Translations under genes and position numbers: made by a program
Shown here: in pieces, positions 1-12,461 of the stretch
How the letters are laid out: every line of letters starts with the position of its first letter
How positions within the stretch are numbered: position 1 is the first letter of the stretch
Notes under the pieces: generated by a model
Seen by the model: the letters and a program-made list of their open reading frames with translations, nothing else
The model's database searches: none
What the model was told of the DNA's origin: nothing
DNA from: Anagrus nilaparvatae
Taxonomy: Eukaryota; Arthropoda; Insecta; Hymenoptera; Mymaridae
DNA length: 64,000 nt
Reading direction: 5' to 3'
Assembly (NCBI GenBank): GCA_022575985.1
Contig: JAKSXM010000142.1
Location: 6,140,001-6,204,000 of the forward strand

Positions 1-239
1 AATAATCTCGAAATCTTTTTATAGTTAGGATGGAAAAATGCTAACAAAAAATTTAGTTTTTATTTTTAAGAATTTTTAAAAGAATTCGGATGCTGCATGT
101 AAGAAGAATAAAAATTTCAAATATTATATTCAAACGTGGTACAGTCTTGATAAGAAAGACTGGAAATTTTGGTAATGTCACTTTTAAGAGTTTGTTAAAC
201 TTTTATTAAATTTCGGTCAATATATCAGGGCTTTAAAAG

Positions 240-370
240 TAACATTAAAATTCTGCACCAAAGGTCCCTAAATCGAAAATATTCTAAGTCCATTTCACCC
301 CCCCCCCCTACCGAGCCAGACTTTTTCAGATACCCCATCCAATGAACATGTTCCATGTTAAAAAAAAAAT
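240..370. repeat. Fragment of the dispersed 'TCCCTAAA / CCCCCC' repeat family
   Basis: It contains 'GGTCCCTAAATCGAAAATA', a run of Cs at about 299-308, and then a segment ending 'GAACATGTTCCATGTTAAAA'. The same order (TCCCTAAA units, C-run, 'ACATGTTCCATGTTAAAA') occurs at about 5580-5790. The inverted form is at 6590-6960. Further copies are at about 20700-20870 and 32190-32600. This copy is truncated and coding potential is absent. Confidence 0.5.
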
Positions 371-797
371 TTAACTCACTCAAAATATTATTAATTAACA
401 TTTATTATATAAATATTACACTTTAACTTTTACAATAAAGTAAATACACAATTATTGATGTTTCTAACTAATACAGAAAAAATATTTAACATATAATTAT
501 TTGTGATAAAAAATTATTCAAGAAACATTTAACTGAATTATTTAATTTAATTATAAAAATATATTAATTTGGAGCAATTAATCGTAATTCAATAGCTCAT
601 TTGTTAGATTTATTGTTAGTAAAACTCATCCAAATTTGCAATGAAATTTTACTCCTTTCCCATTATATTCAATTTTTAGTTTAAAAAGCAGGCATAAAAT
701 CGTAAAAAACTGCAAAAAACGTATTTAGCCATGTTTTTAAACCATTTATAAAGTAGACTAATAATTATCATTAAGCCTACTCTCCATTAAAAGTTAA

Positions 798-1150
798 GGA
801 CGCTCTGTCCAATGAATTTTCGAATAATGGTATCATATACAGTTTTTTAGAGGAAAGTCTCAGAAATCCAATGTTATGGTTCTTTTAGTCGATAATCGTG
901 CAATTTTTAGACATATTTGCGTACAAAAGTGCGAAATTTAACACGGGCTCTTATGAGGAATACATGGTACCGCAGAAGTGGATGGATATATAATACGCTG
1001 CCAATTAGCCCATGTTAAATTTTGCACTTTTATGCGCAAATATGTCTAAATATTGTACGATTATCGACTAAAAGACCTACAGCATTGGATTCCTGAGACT
1101 TTTCCCAAAAAAACTGTATATGCATCCAGAAATTCATTGGGCAGAGCCTC
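798..1150. mobile_element. Inverted-repeat (hairpin) MITE-like element, about 350 bp
   Basis: The left end reads GCTCTGTCCAATGAATT and the right end is its near-exact reverse complement (AATTCATTGGGCAGAGC). The arms continue inward for about 150 bp: 'CTTTTAGTCGATAATCGT' on the left matches 'ACGATTATCGACTAAAAG' on the right. They enclose a short loop near 960-1005. There is no coding capacity. I could not define a target duplication, so the superfamily is open. It lies downstream of the SNMP gene's 3' end. Confidence 0.7.
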
Positions 1151-1197
1151 ATTAGGTTAAAAAAAAATAAAATTTCTATAAAGATTTAAAGCTTAAA

Positions 1198-1521
1198 AGG
1201 TCTGTTCTTTTTGTCCCAAAAAAGTTAACCTGTAGCAAAACTGGGGTAAAACTAAACAGAACGCGCGTTCTTTTTCATGGCGGTAATTCAAAAAGGAAAT
1301 CGTTTTTTTTGGGATAAAATTCTTTTACTGAAAATTAAATGTCAAAGCATGTTTAATATTGCTTTTTATCGATAGCAGTAAATAATCTATTATTTAAAAT
1401 AAAAAAAATTAATAAAAATTTAAATAAAATACAATCTAACCTACAAAATGTTTGAAATGAGCGCGCATTTTTTTTCTCGGTAACTCCAGTTCTAATTTTT
1501 TGGGACAAAAAGAACAGACCT
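1198..1521. mobile_element. MITE with about 26-bp terminal inverted repeats
   Basis: The left terminus AGGTCTGTTCTTTTTGTCCC is repeated as the reverse complement GGGACAAAAAGAACAGACCT at the right end. Similarity continues into the interior ('GAACGCGCGTTCTTTTTCATGG' zone on the left, 'GAGCGCGCATTTTTT' on the right). The length is about 324 bp with no ORF. The flanks are simple A/T sequence, so no target duplication can be assigned. It is a separate family from the hairpin element just upstream. Confidence 0.72.
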
Positions 1522-2170
1522 AAATTCTTATATATAATATTTGAAAAAAAATTTATTCTAAGTAATATTTATTTTTAAACTACTAATTAATAAAACGGAC
1601 ATAAAAATTTTGCTTAAGAATTAAAAATTATATAAAGTTTAACTGAATAATAAAATATTATGAATAATAATTTTGAATCTTAAAATTTTATCCCTGAATA
1701 ACAAATACCCGGCTGATTAAAAAATTAATTAACTTTAACAATTTTTTAAACATTTTAATTTACTGAGGTCTAGATTATACAATATGGCCAAAGTAAATGG
1801 ATGTTTAAATATATTATTTGTCCCAAAATCAATTTCATTATGATATGAAAAATAGTTTATAAATTTTTTTAATAACAGCGCAATTAATTCTAATCAATTT
1901 AAGTCAATACGTACTTCATTTATGAAATTTTAATATTCCAATTAATTATAGTTACTATTTAAAAACAATTATACGTAATCAATAACAATTACAATTTATT
2001 CCACGTCTTTTATTTTTAATATTCTTTAGAAAATTTGAAACTTTATTTATTGGGAAAATTTTTTCGAATAAATATAATGAATCTTTGAGTTATTAAACGC
2101 TTTTAGAGTTTTTCCCCATTTTTAATTAATATTGTTAGAGACATTCATGTTTTATGAATAAGATATGTTA

Positions 2171-2176
2171 TTTATT
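2171..2176 (-). promoter_or_regulatory. Candidate polyadenylation signal of the SNMP gene
   Basis: TTTATT on the plus strand is AATAAA on the gene's strand, about 150 nt past the stop codon. The hexamer is common in such AT-rich DNA, so this is only the nearest reasonable candidate. Confidence 0.3.
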
Positions 2177-2322
2177 AATAAAATCTGATCTAAAAATGCT
2201 GTAAATATTTGATGAATACACTCCTGTTGTAAACAATTACTTAATTTTATAAAATTACTATCCTAAACTTCGATTTTTGAATTTACAGCAAAATTCTACA
2301 GATAATTCTTAGAAAATGAAAA

Positions 2323-5300
2323 TCATTTCATTAGCTTTTGATGCAATTCCAAATGCAAAACCATTGAAATAGCGAATGCTATGAATCCTCCAATTACGAA
2401 CAACCATTTCAGGATTCTAAAAGTTTAATGAATAAATTTAATTAGTGTCAGTGCGAAAAAAAATTAATTGGCATTGATTTTAAAAAATTTAGCTGGCATA
2501 TTTTTTTTTTACTTATAGTATTAAAAGTTGGATTTTTTAATTTTATTTAGTTACTATAAACGCAGCTGAAAAAAATTAACTGTTTCTCAACTGTGAAAAA
2601 ACAGTTTTATGGAGCAGGAAAATTTCTCAATTATACTTAATTGTATACAATCAAAATAATATTCAGCATCGAAATTTGAAATTAATTAAAAATATAATTA
2701 GGATCTTACTTGACCATCTTGATGGCGAAAAGTCCTTGTTTTACTTGCTTAATTAAATCATTCGGTAAGACAACATCTTCTTCGATCCAAAGCAGTGGTA
2801 ACATTGCTTCTGGGAATTTTTTCATTAGTTTGATTTTATCAACTGCTTTGATTGGTATATTAAATTGTAATCTTTTATATGCCTTTATGGGTGAGCCAGT
2901 GATTGGTTCAAATTCAATTTGAATTTCATGCTCTGACTAAAATAAAAAACATTTTTTTTATAACAGATTCGTAGTCAATTAATATAAAAGAGAATTACCT
3001 GATTCGGTTTGAGCCCTTCAACAGAATTAAGATATGATTCATCGCCTCTATAAAAGTGTGGATGGGAAGCAACTAGCGGTGCACCAAGACATTTGGTTAA
3101 GTCCATTGTTCCTTTTTTCAAACATTTGTTGGGAGCTTCACAGTAACATTTTAATGACGGATCGACTTCCGGGTCACCCAAATAAACGGTGTAACGATTT
3201 GTTTTTATTCCTAAAAAAATTGATTATCCTTGAGTTTTTTATTATTCATTTAAAATTAATATAAATTCTGTACCAAAAGTTTTGGTTTTAAATCCATCGT
3301 AATACGCAGGTAAGTTTCTGCAAATATCAGGCGCAAATGATTTTATATCTTCGTCTTCATAATAGAATGGATGAAAAATAGTCCCATCAGTTCCTTCAAA
3401 TTTATCGCAATGTTCATCATTCCAAATTGAAATGTTAGGTTTCCCATCATATTCTATTACAATGCCAATATCATTTTGCTTTTTGATTCCTCTCAATACT
3501 CGCTGACGCTTATTAGACGCTGTTGCATTTTTCTAAAATTAATTTAAAATGATTTTAATTAAATAATATTTAAAAAATTTCATTGCATGTATAAATTTAC
3601 AGATCCGAAGAATGAGAACATATAGTTGTCACCATCTTTTGGTAAACCTGCGTCTTCTAATTGAGAGCAAACCGCACTGCCAGCAAAATCCGTAACAGAA
3701 CAGTCAATAGGTATTCCATTGAATAAAATATCTTGAGCTTTGATTTTTTGAAATACGGAAGTCGGTTTTTTGAAGATACTATCAATTGCCTTGCCTAATA
3801 AAAATTGTTAAAAATTAATGATCATTTTGATAATGAACATTAGATTTTTTTTAACTATTTACCAATAATGGGTAACATCGCCGGTTTTTCACGAAGAACA
3901 GTCATAATCAAGACGAGTATAAAAGTATGCGGTAAAGTCAATTCTTCGTTTCCAGTAAGTCCTGGACCACTTCTTTTTGGGTCAAATAACCAAGTCGTTT
4001 TAAAAGCATACTCGACTGAATCATCTTCTTCACGATCAACTAAATCGACCTTTTCCTGCCATTCCCTAAAATAATTGAATTTCCGGTGAAAAAAATTAAT
4101 TTAAAGTTTAAAATTTGATCGAATTCTTACTCATAGAAGTATGGTCCCACTTGCTGTACATGAGGTTTTGCACCAGTTGCTACTTCATCAGGATTCGTAA
4201 TATTGAATAACCAAATTCTAAAACTAAAGAAGAATGGAAATTTGTTCCAAATTTCTCGTACATCTGTACCTTCTTTTAGCCGAACTTGCTGCAATTTTAA
4301 ATGCCCAAATTAAATATTTAGTTAAGATAATTATACGTTAAAATAAATTTTTGAGGGTAATAAAAAATGTTACATAACAAAAAACAAAAACTAAAAACAT
4401 ATTTTAATATTTTAACTTAAATTTAATTATTAATTTTTTTACTATTTATATAATTTTAAGGTGAAATTTAATAAAAGTAATAATTTAACGTATACGTGGT
4501 GTAAATTATTTATCTATTTTTATAATTCTATTGTTGTTATAATTATGGAAAAATCAATAAAACTAATGTATTATTTATTTCTATAGTATGAAAACAAGTT
4601 CAAGGTATGTATCACGCTATAATATGGAAAATATGGTAGTGTCAATGTGAATAATCTAAGTTATAACATATAAGTGTAAAGACTCTACTTACTAAGTGTC
4701 AAGTTCATATACGGAATTAGATATTGAATAATCAATTTTCTTTTAAAATTTATAATATTTTTTATGTATGATGTTAAATAAATATTAAATATTATTTTTT
4801 ATGTAGGTTTCATTTTATAGAAAATTTTCAAATACATATGATATTTTGATGTCAGAAATCCTATCTAAAACTTTTATGCAATTATTTTTACGATTTAAGA
4901 AAACTTATAACTGATTTGTGTTTTCACACAATCAACGATCATGGAATTTGTTCACGTATATCAGTTTTAACGCATAATCTCTAATTATTATGAGTCCTAG
5001 AACCCAAATTATAATAAATCCCAAAAAATATAAATTATTCGAAGTTCATAAACTTAAAGTATTCTTAATTCTTCTTCTTATCAGGCCCTGACTCCCATTT
5101 CAAATTATTCTAAGTCCATTTAACCTTCCCACCTAAAAACTTTACTTTTTTATATATCAATACTAATAAAGAAGAATTAATTAATAAGATCTAAAAAATT
5201 TTGTCCATTCTGATCCTCCACTTTCAAATTTTTTGTCATAGTTCATGATTTTGCCTCCCATACTAGGTTTTTAAAAATTAGAATAATATTCTGCTCATAA

Positions 5301-8300
5301 TTTTAAAAGATAGATGAATGGATATTTGATTTTATTCAATAATGATTTGATAACCTGGAAATACTTTATTTCAAGTAATTTTCAACCAAAAGCTAAAATA
5401 CAAAATAAAAAACTTATAACCGGTTTGTGTAAACACAACCTAAATTGCATGTAACATGTTTACTTCTAGCTAAGGACTAAGTATACCTATTATAATACAT
5501 ACATGTTACGCAATTTTATAACATCGTATAATTTTTTAATTTTATAATTTGTAATTATCACCTTACTAGCTGTTAAGATTTTAAACCCAAAATATTTTGA
5601 TTCCCTAAACCTGAATTGTTCCAAGTCCCTAAACTTGAATTATTTAAAGTCCCTAAGCCCAAATTTTTCAAAGTCCCTAAATTGAAATTATTCTAAGTTT
5701 CATTTAACCCCCCCCCCTTAAATCGGACAAATTTGACCCCCCCCCTTGATTTTCAAATTCTGAAGTACCCCTATAAACATGTTCCATGTTAAAATCATCT
5801 GATTATAATACAGGGTAAAAAATGATCTATGCATCCAGAATTTTATAATAAATATTATAATTATTGATTTTTTATATATCACTTCATTTGACTCTGAAGC
5901 TCAGCAATAACTAATTAAAATGATTACTTAATTTAAATCAATAATTTTTAAATTTAAACTACCTATTTAGAAAAATTAATTTTAAAAAAAGTAATTTAAA
6001 AATTATGCACCAGCTTGTAATTTATGTCTAAAATTATGTAAATAATTCATAAAGCCAAAAGAACAGTTATTATAAATAAATTAAGAATTCTTCGTTTTAT
6101 TATTCTATATAGGATAATCTTTTTAATAAGTCATTTCTCAGCCTCAGAGCCAAATGAAGTAGTATATAAAAAATTACTAATTTTAATATATTATCAATTT
6201 TTTAGCCTACATTATAATTACATCATTTTTATTTTATATTTTAGCTTTTGGTTAAATATTCAAACAACTCATCTGTAACGTTCAGTAGAAAATAATTATA
6301 ATAAATTCTGGCTAAATATGCCAAAATTTTAAAAGGTGGAACTAACCATTTAGTTCCAAATAGAATTGTCCTTTAAAAAAGTCTAAGACTACCAAAAAAA
6401 CTTGCAAATAGTGTGTAGTATAGACTTGAAGCCCTAGATCATGCTAATAGGCCCATAAAATTTTCCAATAAGTATTCATGTTTTTGGATCTCTGAACACG
6501 AATATATTATTTTATTTACCTAAAAAGCACAGTTGCCCACAATACGCAACTTTAGCTAATTCTTTTTGTTTATTTAACATGAAAAATGTTTGAACGGACG
6601 AGGTACCCTGGAAATCTGAAAATCAAGGGGGGTCAACTATGTCCGATTTTAGGGTAGGGGCTTAAAATAATCCTGGTTTAAGGACTTAAAATAATTTAGA
6701 ATATTTCAGTATTAGGGACTTGGAATAATCTGGGTTAGGGACTTAGAATCATTTCGATTTAGGGACCTAGAACTATACGCTTTTAGGGAATCAGAATAGT
6801 TTGGGTTTAGAATCTTAACATCTAGCAAAGGTGATAATTACAAACAGTGAAAAACTTAGAACTTAGCCCTCAGTTGGAAGTAAACGTGTTCCATGCATTT
6901 TGGTTGTGTTTACAAAAACCGGTTATAAGTTTTTTTCCATATATTTTATATTGTGGTCAACTAGAATATTTTAGGTAAAACTTATTATAATGTATTTTTT
7001 CTCAAACTTTCGAGATAGTAACAAATATTTTTTTCTATGAAAGTACTAGTCTTAAATACCATTATTAATCAATACTTGGATCTGATTTTTTGAAAAATTT
7101 TTTACCTTAAAAAATAAATAAGCAAGATTTTTTTTTTATTTTGGAATTAAGGTTGAATCAGGTGGATAGAAATAGCATTTTTTGGCTAATGGAGATCGAA
7201 ACTTCTGGAATGTTTAATATTTTTAGCCATTGATTTTGTTATGTGTCCCTTAAAATTAAAAAAATAATTTTGAAAATTTATTGACTACTGACGGAGATAT
7301 TAGCGCTTCAAATTTCATTAATTTTTGAGGTACTTAATTAATCAAGACTTTTTTATAAATAATCTGATTTTAAAAATCTATGAATATAATATTTAGGACA
7401 TTATTTAGCATCGATTCCCTAAAAAAAATTTTGATTTTCTACGTTTCGTTGCGAATAAATTGATTTTTTGAAAAATTTAGGTTAGGCCAAAAATCAAAAA
7501 ACTCTTAATTTCATATCATTGTTAAATATTGAGATTTTTTTTAGTGAACCGATGCTAATTAATGTCTTAAGTATTATATTCAAAGATTTTTAAAATTAGA
7601 TTATTTGTAAAAAAGTTTTTATTAATTAAGTACCTCAAAAATTAATGAAATTTCAAGCGCTTATATCTCCGTCAGTAGTCAATAAATTTTCAAATTTTTT
7701 TTTAAATTTTAAGGGACACATAACATGATCAATGGCTAAAAATATTAAACATTCCAGAAGTTTCGATCTCCAGAAATGTTTACTCAAAAAATGCTATTTC
7801 TATCCACCTGATTCAATTTTAATTCTATTCAATAAGAACCCTATAAAATTAATTAGTAAATAATAAAAATTTCTTTATCGAATGCCCATATTTTGAACTC
7901 TTAAAATATTGTTGCAACTGTTAGTAATGTTTTAATATTTTATTTGAAAAAAGAAACTATGAAGCTTGCAGGTATTATTGAGATAAATGATTCGTTTTAA
8001 AAATATTTTACAGCTTTATATTATTCTCAAGAACTAGGAAACCTTAACATTTTATTTCAAAATTACTTTTTACTTTTTCAGGGAAAAAGAACTTAAATTC
8101 ATCTTTGTTGACCATATCTGTAGTTTTGTAACGTTTACATCATTAGTAAAAAACTTAAACCCCTGACGTGGCGTACATAAAGATTATTTAATACGCGGAG
8201 CCTGTAGTGTGCAAAATTTCAAATTAAAATATGTATTTTTGGCAAAAATAATCAATTTTTTTTAAGGTTTCTTATGTTTTGTACTATTAAATTACGGTTT

Positions 8301-8495
8301 GTTATTTTCTGAACTATATTAAAGTTTGAATTCACCATGCAAATAGAACCATTTTTTCGAAATTAGAATTATGCTTAAAATACTTACTTTGTGAACAGAA
8401 GATTTTAAAATAATTGGAAATAGCATCCATCCAAATATTATCCAAAATATAACCAAACTTATCGATATAATAGCAATAAGTTTAGTTTTCTTCAT
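2323..8495 (-). CDS. Snmp: Sensory neuron membrane protein (SNMP), CD36/scavenger receptor class B family
   Basis: Eight coding exons, read from high to low coordinate: 8495-8388, 4288-4131, 4065-3863, 3794-3601, 3532-3274, 3210-2999, 2936-2710 and 2416-2323. All are bounded by AG/GT, the phases join exactly, and the product is 484 residues plus a TGA stop. Residues ~7-29 form an N-terminal membrane segment and ~458-475 a C-terminal one, with a large ectodomain between them. Ectodomain cysteines at 263, 292, 329, 331, 337 and 348 reproduce the spacing of the six disulphide cysteines of CD36; C188 and C199 are extra. The block GTMDLTKCLGAP and N-glycosylation sites such as NAT and NIS also fit the family. 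Insect SNMPs sit in dendrites of pheromone-sensing neurons or in support cells and help deliver lipidic odorants to receptors. I cannot separate SNMP1 from SNMP2. The cytoplasmic tail after the last membrane segment is only about ten residues, short for the family. The start was chosen because MKKTK directly precedes the first membrane segment. Confidence 0.93.
5400..6960. mobile_element. Fold-back element of the TCCCTAAA-minisatellite family
   Basis: The left arm (about 5400-5800) begins with 'CTTATAACCGGTTTGTGT', then 'AACATGTTTACTTC', then several ~24-bp units of the type 'AAGTCCCTAAACYYGAATTATT', then a C-run and 'CATGTTCCATGTTAAAA'. The right arm (about 6580-6960) holds the same blocks in reverse order and complement, ending 'AAACCGGTTATAAG'. 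A copy of the right arm is found inside the hAT element at 32190-32600. No ORF was seen. The middle (5800-6580) contains a second, smaller inverted repeat. Confidence 0.7.
5866..6182. mobile_element. Small inverted-repeat element nested in the fold-back
   Basis: Left 'TATATCACTTCATTTGACTC' faces right 'GAGCCAAATGAAGTAGTATA' as an imperfect inverted repeat of about 65 bp. Together they enclose about 190 bp of AT-rich DNA. The order of blocks suggests it inserted into the middle of the larger fold-back, or forms its natural core. Confidence 0.55.
7131..7825. repeat. Near-palindrome, arms about 320 bp
   Basis: The left arm has 'AATCAGGTGGATAGAAATAG', 'GATCGAAACTTCTGGAATG', 'TATTGACTACTGACGGAGATAT' and 'TGAGGTACTTAATTAAT'. 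The right arm has each block in reverse order as its complement, ending 'CTATTTCTATCCACCTGATT'. The centre near 7480 contains 'GTTAGGCC'. There is no ORF. It is a hairpin-type MITE or an inverted duplication in the SNMP first intron. Confidence 0.75.
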
Positions 8496-9288
8496 TTTTG
8501 CAGGTTTTATTAAAAATAACTTAAGTATTTTTAAAAAATTTTAATTGAACCATTTAAATTAAAAAATTGTTAATATAATTTTAACATTTTGCTAATCAAG
8601 CCATTTAGACCTCACTAATGTACATTTTATAAAAATTAAAAAATAAATATAAATAAATTAAAAAACTTATAATTAATCCCAAATAAATTATCACTACTCG
8701 AATGTTTGTATTCTTACAAGATCCTGTTTTAGACTGCATACAATTTTTTTTTGAAAACAATTAATGTAAGAAAACAAATGGAAAATAAAAAAAAAATGCC
8801 CCACTATTTTTTAAAACTTCATACAAGTAGGAACAAGTACATGGCTAAGTAGAAAAAGTTTTGATTTTATAGAAAAAAAATACAGCTAAACAACAATGAA
8901 AAGTCAAAGAAAACTGAAGTATCCTATAGTTCAAAATTACGCACTTGCATATGCAAAAATAAATATTGTAATCGATTATTAACTAATTTCAGCAAATTAT
9001 TTTGCTGTATTTATTCAATTAATTATGAGGTCTTGCTTTTACAAATTTTTTGGTTCGATAAAGTATAAATAAAGAAAGTTATATGTCCATTTTTCAAAAT
9101 TATAATTTCAAGGAAAATTAAGAAAATTTTTTTCAAGATCAAAATAATAGGTACTCTTTCTTTTTTTCAGAAAAAATGACTCTTCAATTAAATACATAAA
9201 GGAAAATAAATGATAGGTTACGATATATATTTATTTGTAATATATTTGCATAATAGTTGATAGACAACAATTAAATACACGATTTGCG
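8496..9288. other. SNMP upstream/5' flank, no feature recognised
   Basis: This AT-rich DNA lies directly upstream of the SNMP start codon and should contain its 5' UTR and promoter. I see no convincing TATA box, initiator, or repeat family shared with the rest of the window. Confidence 0.4.
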
Positions 9289-9601
9289 TTAAATTGACAA
9301 TTTCATAATTATATAATAATGCAAAATAAATAATATTGTAAATCGGCTTTTATCTTCACCATTATTTTCTACTACTCTTTGCATTTGCAGTCCTATCTTT
9401 TTTAACTGTTCCTTACACCACTCTTCCTTTTGAGCAACTTTTGCTCCATAAGCTTTTGGATGTTTTATTTCACTACACTGCTTTTAAAATTTTAATAATT
9501 ATGCTCTTCCTTTTTTCAAGCCATTTTTTCTTAACTACTTTCGAAGTGTTTTGTGCCATTCTATTTTGGGATTTCGGATGATACATACCTTTCTTCGCTT
9601 G
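9289..9601 (-). pseudogene. Unrecognised coding-like stretch with a broken frame
   Basis: Two overlapping open stretches run on the minus strand. The first (9601-9473, 42 codons) reads QAKKGMYHPKSQNRMAQ and then a lysine-rich KKKWLEKRK segment. The second, in another frame (9483-9289, 64 codons), includes SEIKHPKAYGAKVAQKEEW and a charged, helix-like continuation. The amino-acid composition (Lys, Glu, Gln, His, Trp, single Cys) is unlike random translation of this AT-rich DNA, which gives Phe, Ile, Asn and Tyr. The upper end is preceded by TTTATCTAG, a possible splice acceptor. No GT donor explains the frame change near 9480, so a one-base shift in a decayed gene or retrocopy is likeliest. 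I do not recognise the family; an unannotated exon pair of a small basic protein is the alternative. Confidence 0.35.
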
Positions 9602-9856
9602 CTAGATAAAAGATTGTGGATTTTTAGAACAAATCAATGAAAAAATACCCTGCCAACTAGCTGGCACTAAGGTTCCTCAAACAATGAGCTAAATACTTCA
9701 ATATGCCACAGATATTACCGATTACAACCATTAATCATACACTCATTTCTATTAACGTTTAAAGGTTAAAAGAAAATTTATGTATTGAATTTAACTAAAT
9801 CTATTTTTTTCAAATAAAATCTAACGTAATTCATTCGGTAATAATTATTCAAGATA

Positions 9857-10682
9857 GTACTTTCATGGAATTAAATGAAGTATTACACCAAAAAAAAAAA
9901 TATTGCAGTTTAAAAAAACTTTTTTCATTTTGAGAAATAAATTTTGGAAAAATTCGGTATCAGATCCAAAAAATTACTATAAACGAACTGTCTAAAACTA
10001 GTACTCTCATAGAAATAAATTAGGTACTACATCCAAATAGAAAAAAAAATTTGGTGATTTTTGTATTTTTTTGTGAAAAAAAATGTAGGAAAAAAATTTT
10101 CAAAAAATTAAGTATCACATTCGAGATATCGAGTAAAAACTATACATTCAAATATAAGTACTTTCGTGGAAATAAATGAGGTATTACATCCAAATTAAAA
10201 AAAAAAAAGTACCTCGAGCTTTTTTGGTGAAAAAATTTTTGAAAAAAAAATTAGGTCTTAATTTCATAACGGTTGTGAAACATCGCCGGTTGCAATATTT
10301 TCAGATATCAGTACTTTCATGGAATTAAATGAGGTATTACATCCAAAAAAAAAAATATTGCAGGTTTTTTAATTTTTTTGTTTTTTTAATTTTGAGAAAA
10401 AATTTTAAAAAAAACTCGGTATCAGATTCAAAAAATGAGAAGAAATGACTATAAACAAACTTTCTAAAACTAGTACTCTCATAGAAATAAATTAGGTAAT
10501 ACATCCAAAAAGAAAAAAAAATTTGGTGTTTTTTGTATTTTTTTGTGAAAAAAAAATTAGGAAAAAAATTTTTTAAAAATTAAGTATCACATTCGAGATA
10601 TCGAGTAAAAACTATACATTCAAATATAAGTACTTTCGTGGAAATAAATGAGGTATTACATCCAAATTAAAAAAAAAAAGTA
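9857..10682. repeat. Satellite array, ~155-bp monomers in a ~460-bp higher-order unit (left part)
   Basis: A landmark of the type GTACTTTCATGGAATTAAAT begins at 9857, 10001, 10158, 10311, 10472 and 10630, a spacing of 144-161 bp. Monomers alternate in a fixed order: 'CATGGAATTAAATGAGG', 'CATAGAAATAAATTAGG', 'CGTGGAAATAAATGAGG', then repeat. The higher-order unit is therefore about 455-475 bp. The array is interrupted at the TA at 10681-10682 by the Tigger element and resumes after 14072. Confidence 0.85.
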
Positions 10683-10936
10683 CAGGAATCCCTCGTTATA
10701 CGCGGTTCCGCTAATCGCGGATTACCCTTATCCGCGGTTTGTGAAATGCGACAGTCCCTCGTTTTTCGTGGGCATTTCCCCCGATAATCGTGGATTAATT
10801 TTTTTATTTAATTGATTTATTAAAAAAGTTACACTCGGAAGTTGGCGTTAAATATAAAGAAAGAAAAAAAAAATTTAACCTATAATAAATAAATAGTTTA
10901 TAAACAATATAGTTAAATGAATACACTGAAAAAAAA

Positions 10937-11009
10937 TTGCGCTTGCCGCAAGCGGAATTTTTCCGCTTGCCTCAAGCGGATTTTTCCACTTGCCGCAAGC
11001 GGATTTTTT
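10937..11009. repeat. Subterminal palindromic minisatellite, left arm
   Basis: Units of the form TCCGCTTGCCGCAAGCGGA occur about three times, each itself an inverted repeat (CGCTTGC/GCAAGCG). They stand out as GC-rich in an AT-rich background. They are probably protein-binding or structural repeats of the fold-back element. Confidence 0.75.
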
Positions 11010-12461
11010 TTTTTTGTTTAAACCATTGCAAATGGCTTGAAACGTAAAAAAAAACCTTAAAAATATTATTTTTTTGAACTTAAAACTTCATAAAACTGAA
11101 TTTTAAAGCTCAAAAGTTAAAAAAATCTTTTTAAAAATAAAGATTACTTATTTAGCTTTTAAAACTTTTTTAAGTGGAATTATTATTGAAAGGTAATAAT
11201 AAAAGGTTGAATAAAATATATTTCATTAATTACTAGCTTCAGAAATTACCGAAAACAGCTGAAAACAACTCCAAACCTAAATTATCCAATTTTGGATCAT
11301 TTTTAAAATAACCAAATCAGTCTCGTTTTTAAAGATTTTGTTTATTACTAATTTTTTTACAGATTTTTTATTATTTACTTTAATTTTATATATTCTGAAG
11401 TAATATCTTTGTTGAAAATAATTTTTCTTTTAATTTATTTTAACGTCTTAGAGCAGTTCAAATGTTAAATATTTGGGTTTTTGAAAAATTCATGGACTTG
11501 AGATTTTTCTAGCAGATTCAAATGATGTTATAAACTGGACTAAAAGGTATATTCCCAAGTAATTTTTCCCGTACAATTCAAACTCACTATTTATTTTAAC
11601 ATTTTACTCCGCTTTACAGGAGAAAAATTCATTCATTTAGTTTTTTAAGGTACCAATTATGAGGGTACCAATTTTTAAAAGTTTCGCAGTCTTCAAGGAA
11701 AAATTTTCTGAATAATATTTGGAAGAGTTACTTATATATTTTTTCCTCGGAAATTCGATGAAACCACTAGTTTTTTTATCTGTTGTTTTCCTTAGCCATA
11801 AAATCTTTTGTTTCTATTTTTACTGGTTTTGTCCAATCTTATATATTTTGCATTGGTAGCGCATTTGAGTTTAAAGGGTTTGAAATATTTAAAATTATCT
11901 TTAATAAATAAATAGTAAGGGAAAAACCACTCGAAAAAATGCTAAAACTTTTTGTTTTTTAATAAACGAGTTATCGTTAATTAAAGATTTTGCAATAATT
12001 CTCCTACAATCTCAATTACACGTTACTTGAAGCACAATAACTTAAAAATTTGATAAGTCAGTGAATTTTCATCTTCAGACGAAACGATTTCGCATTTTTT
12101 TAAGCAGTTTTTTTCTATCTATTTATTTATTAAAGATAATTTTAAATATTTCAAACTCTTTAGGCTCAAATGGGGTACTAATGCAAATATATAAGATTGG
12201 ACAAAGCCAGTAAAAATAGAAACTAAAGATTTTATGGCAAAGGAAAACCCCAGATAAAAAAACTATAGTGCTTTCAACGAAATCTCGAGGAAAAAATATA
12301 TAAGTAATTCTTGCAAATATTATTCAGAAAATTTTTTCTTGAAGACCGCAAAACTTTTAAAAATTGGTCCCCTCATAACTGGTACCCTAAAAAACTTAAA
12401 AAATGAATTTTTCTCCTGCAAAGCATATTAAAATATTAAAATAAATAGGGAGTTCGAATTC

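Larger units (their letters stand above)
4289..8387 (-). other. Snmp: SNMP intron 1, filled with repeats
   Basis: This 4.1-kb intron splits the start-codon exon (donor GTAAGT, read on the minus strand) from exon 2 (acceptor TTGCAG). Introns 2-6 are only 62-68 bp and intron 7 is 293 bp, so nearly all the gene's length is here. The intron carries a large fold-back repeat (about 5400-6960, with a smaller inverted repeat nested inside) and a separate near-palindrome (7131-7825). The remaining ~1.9 kb is plain AT-rich sequence with no coding exon that I can see. Confidence 0.85.
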
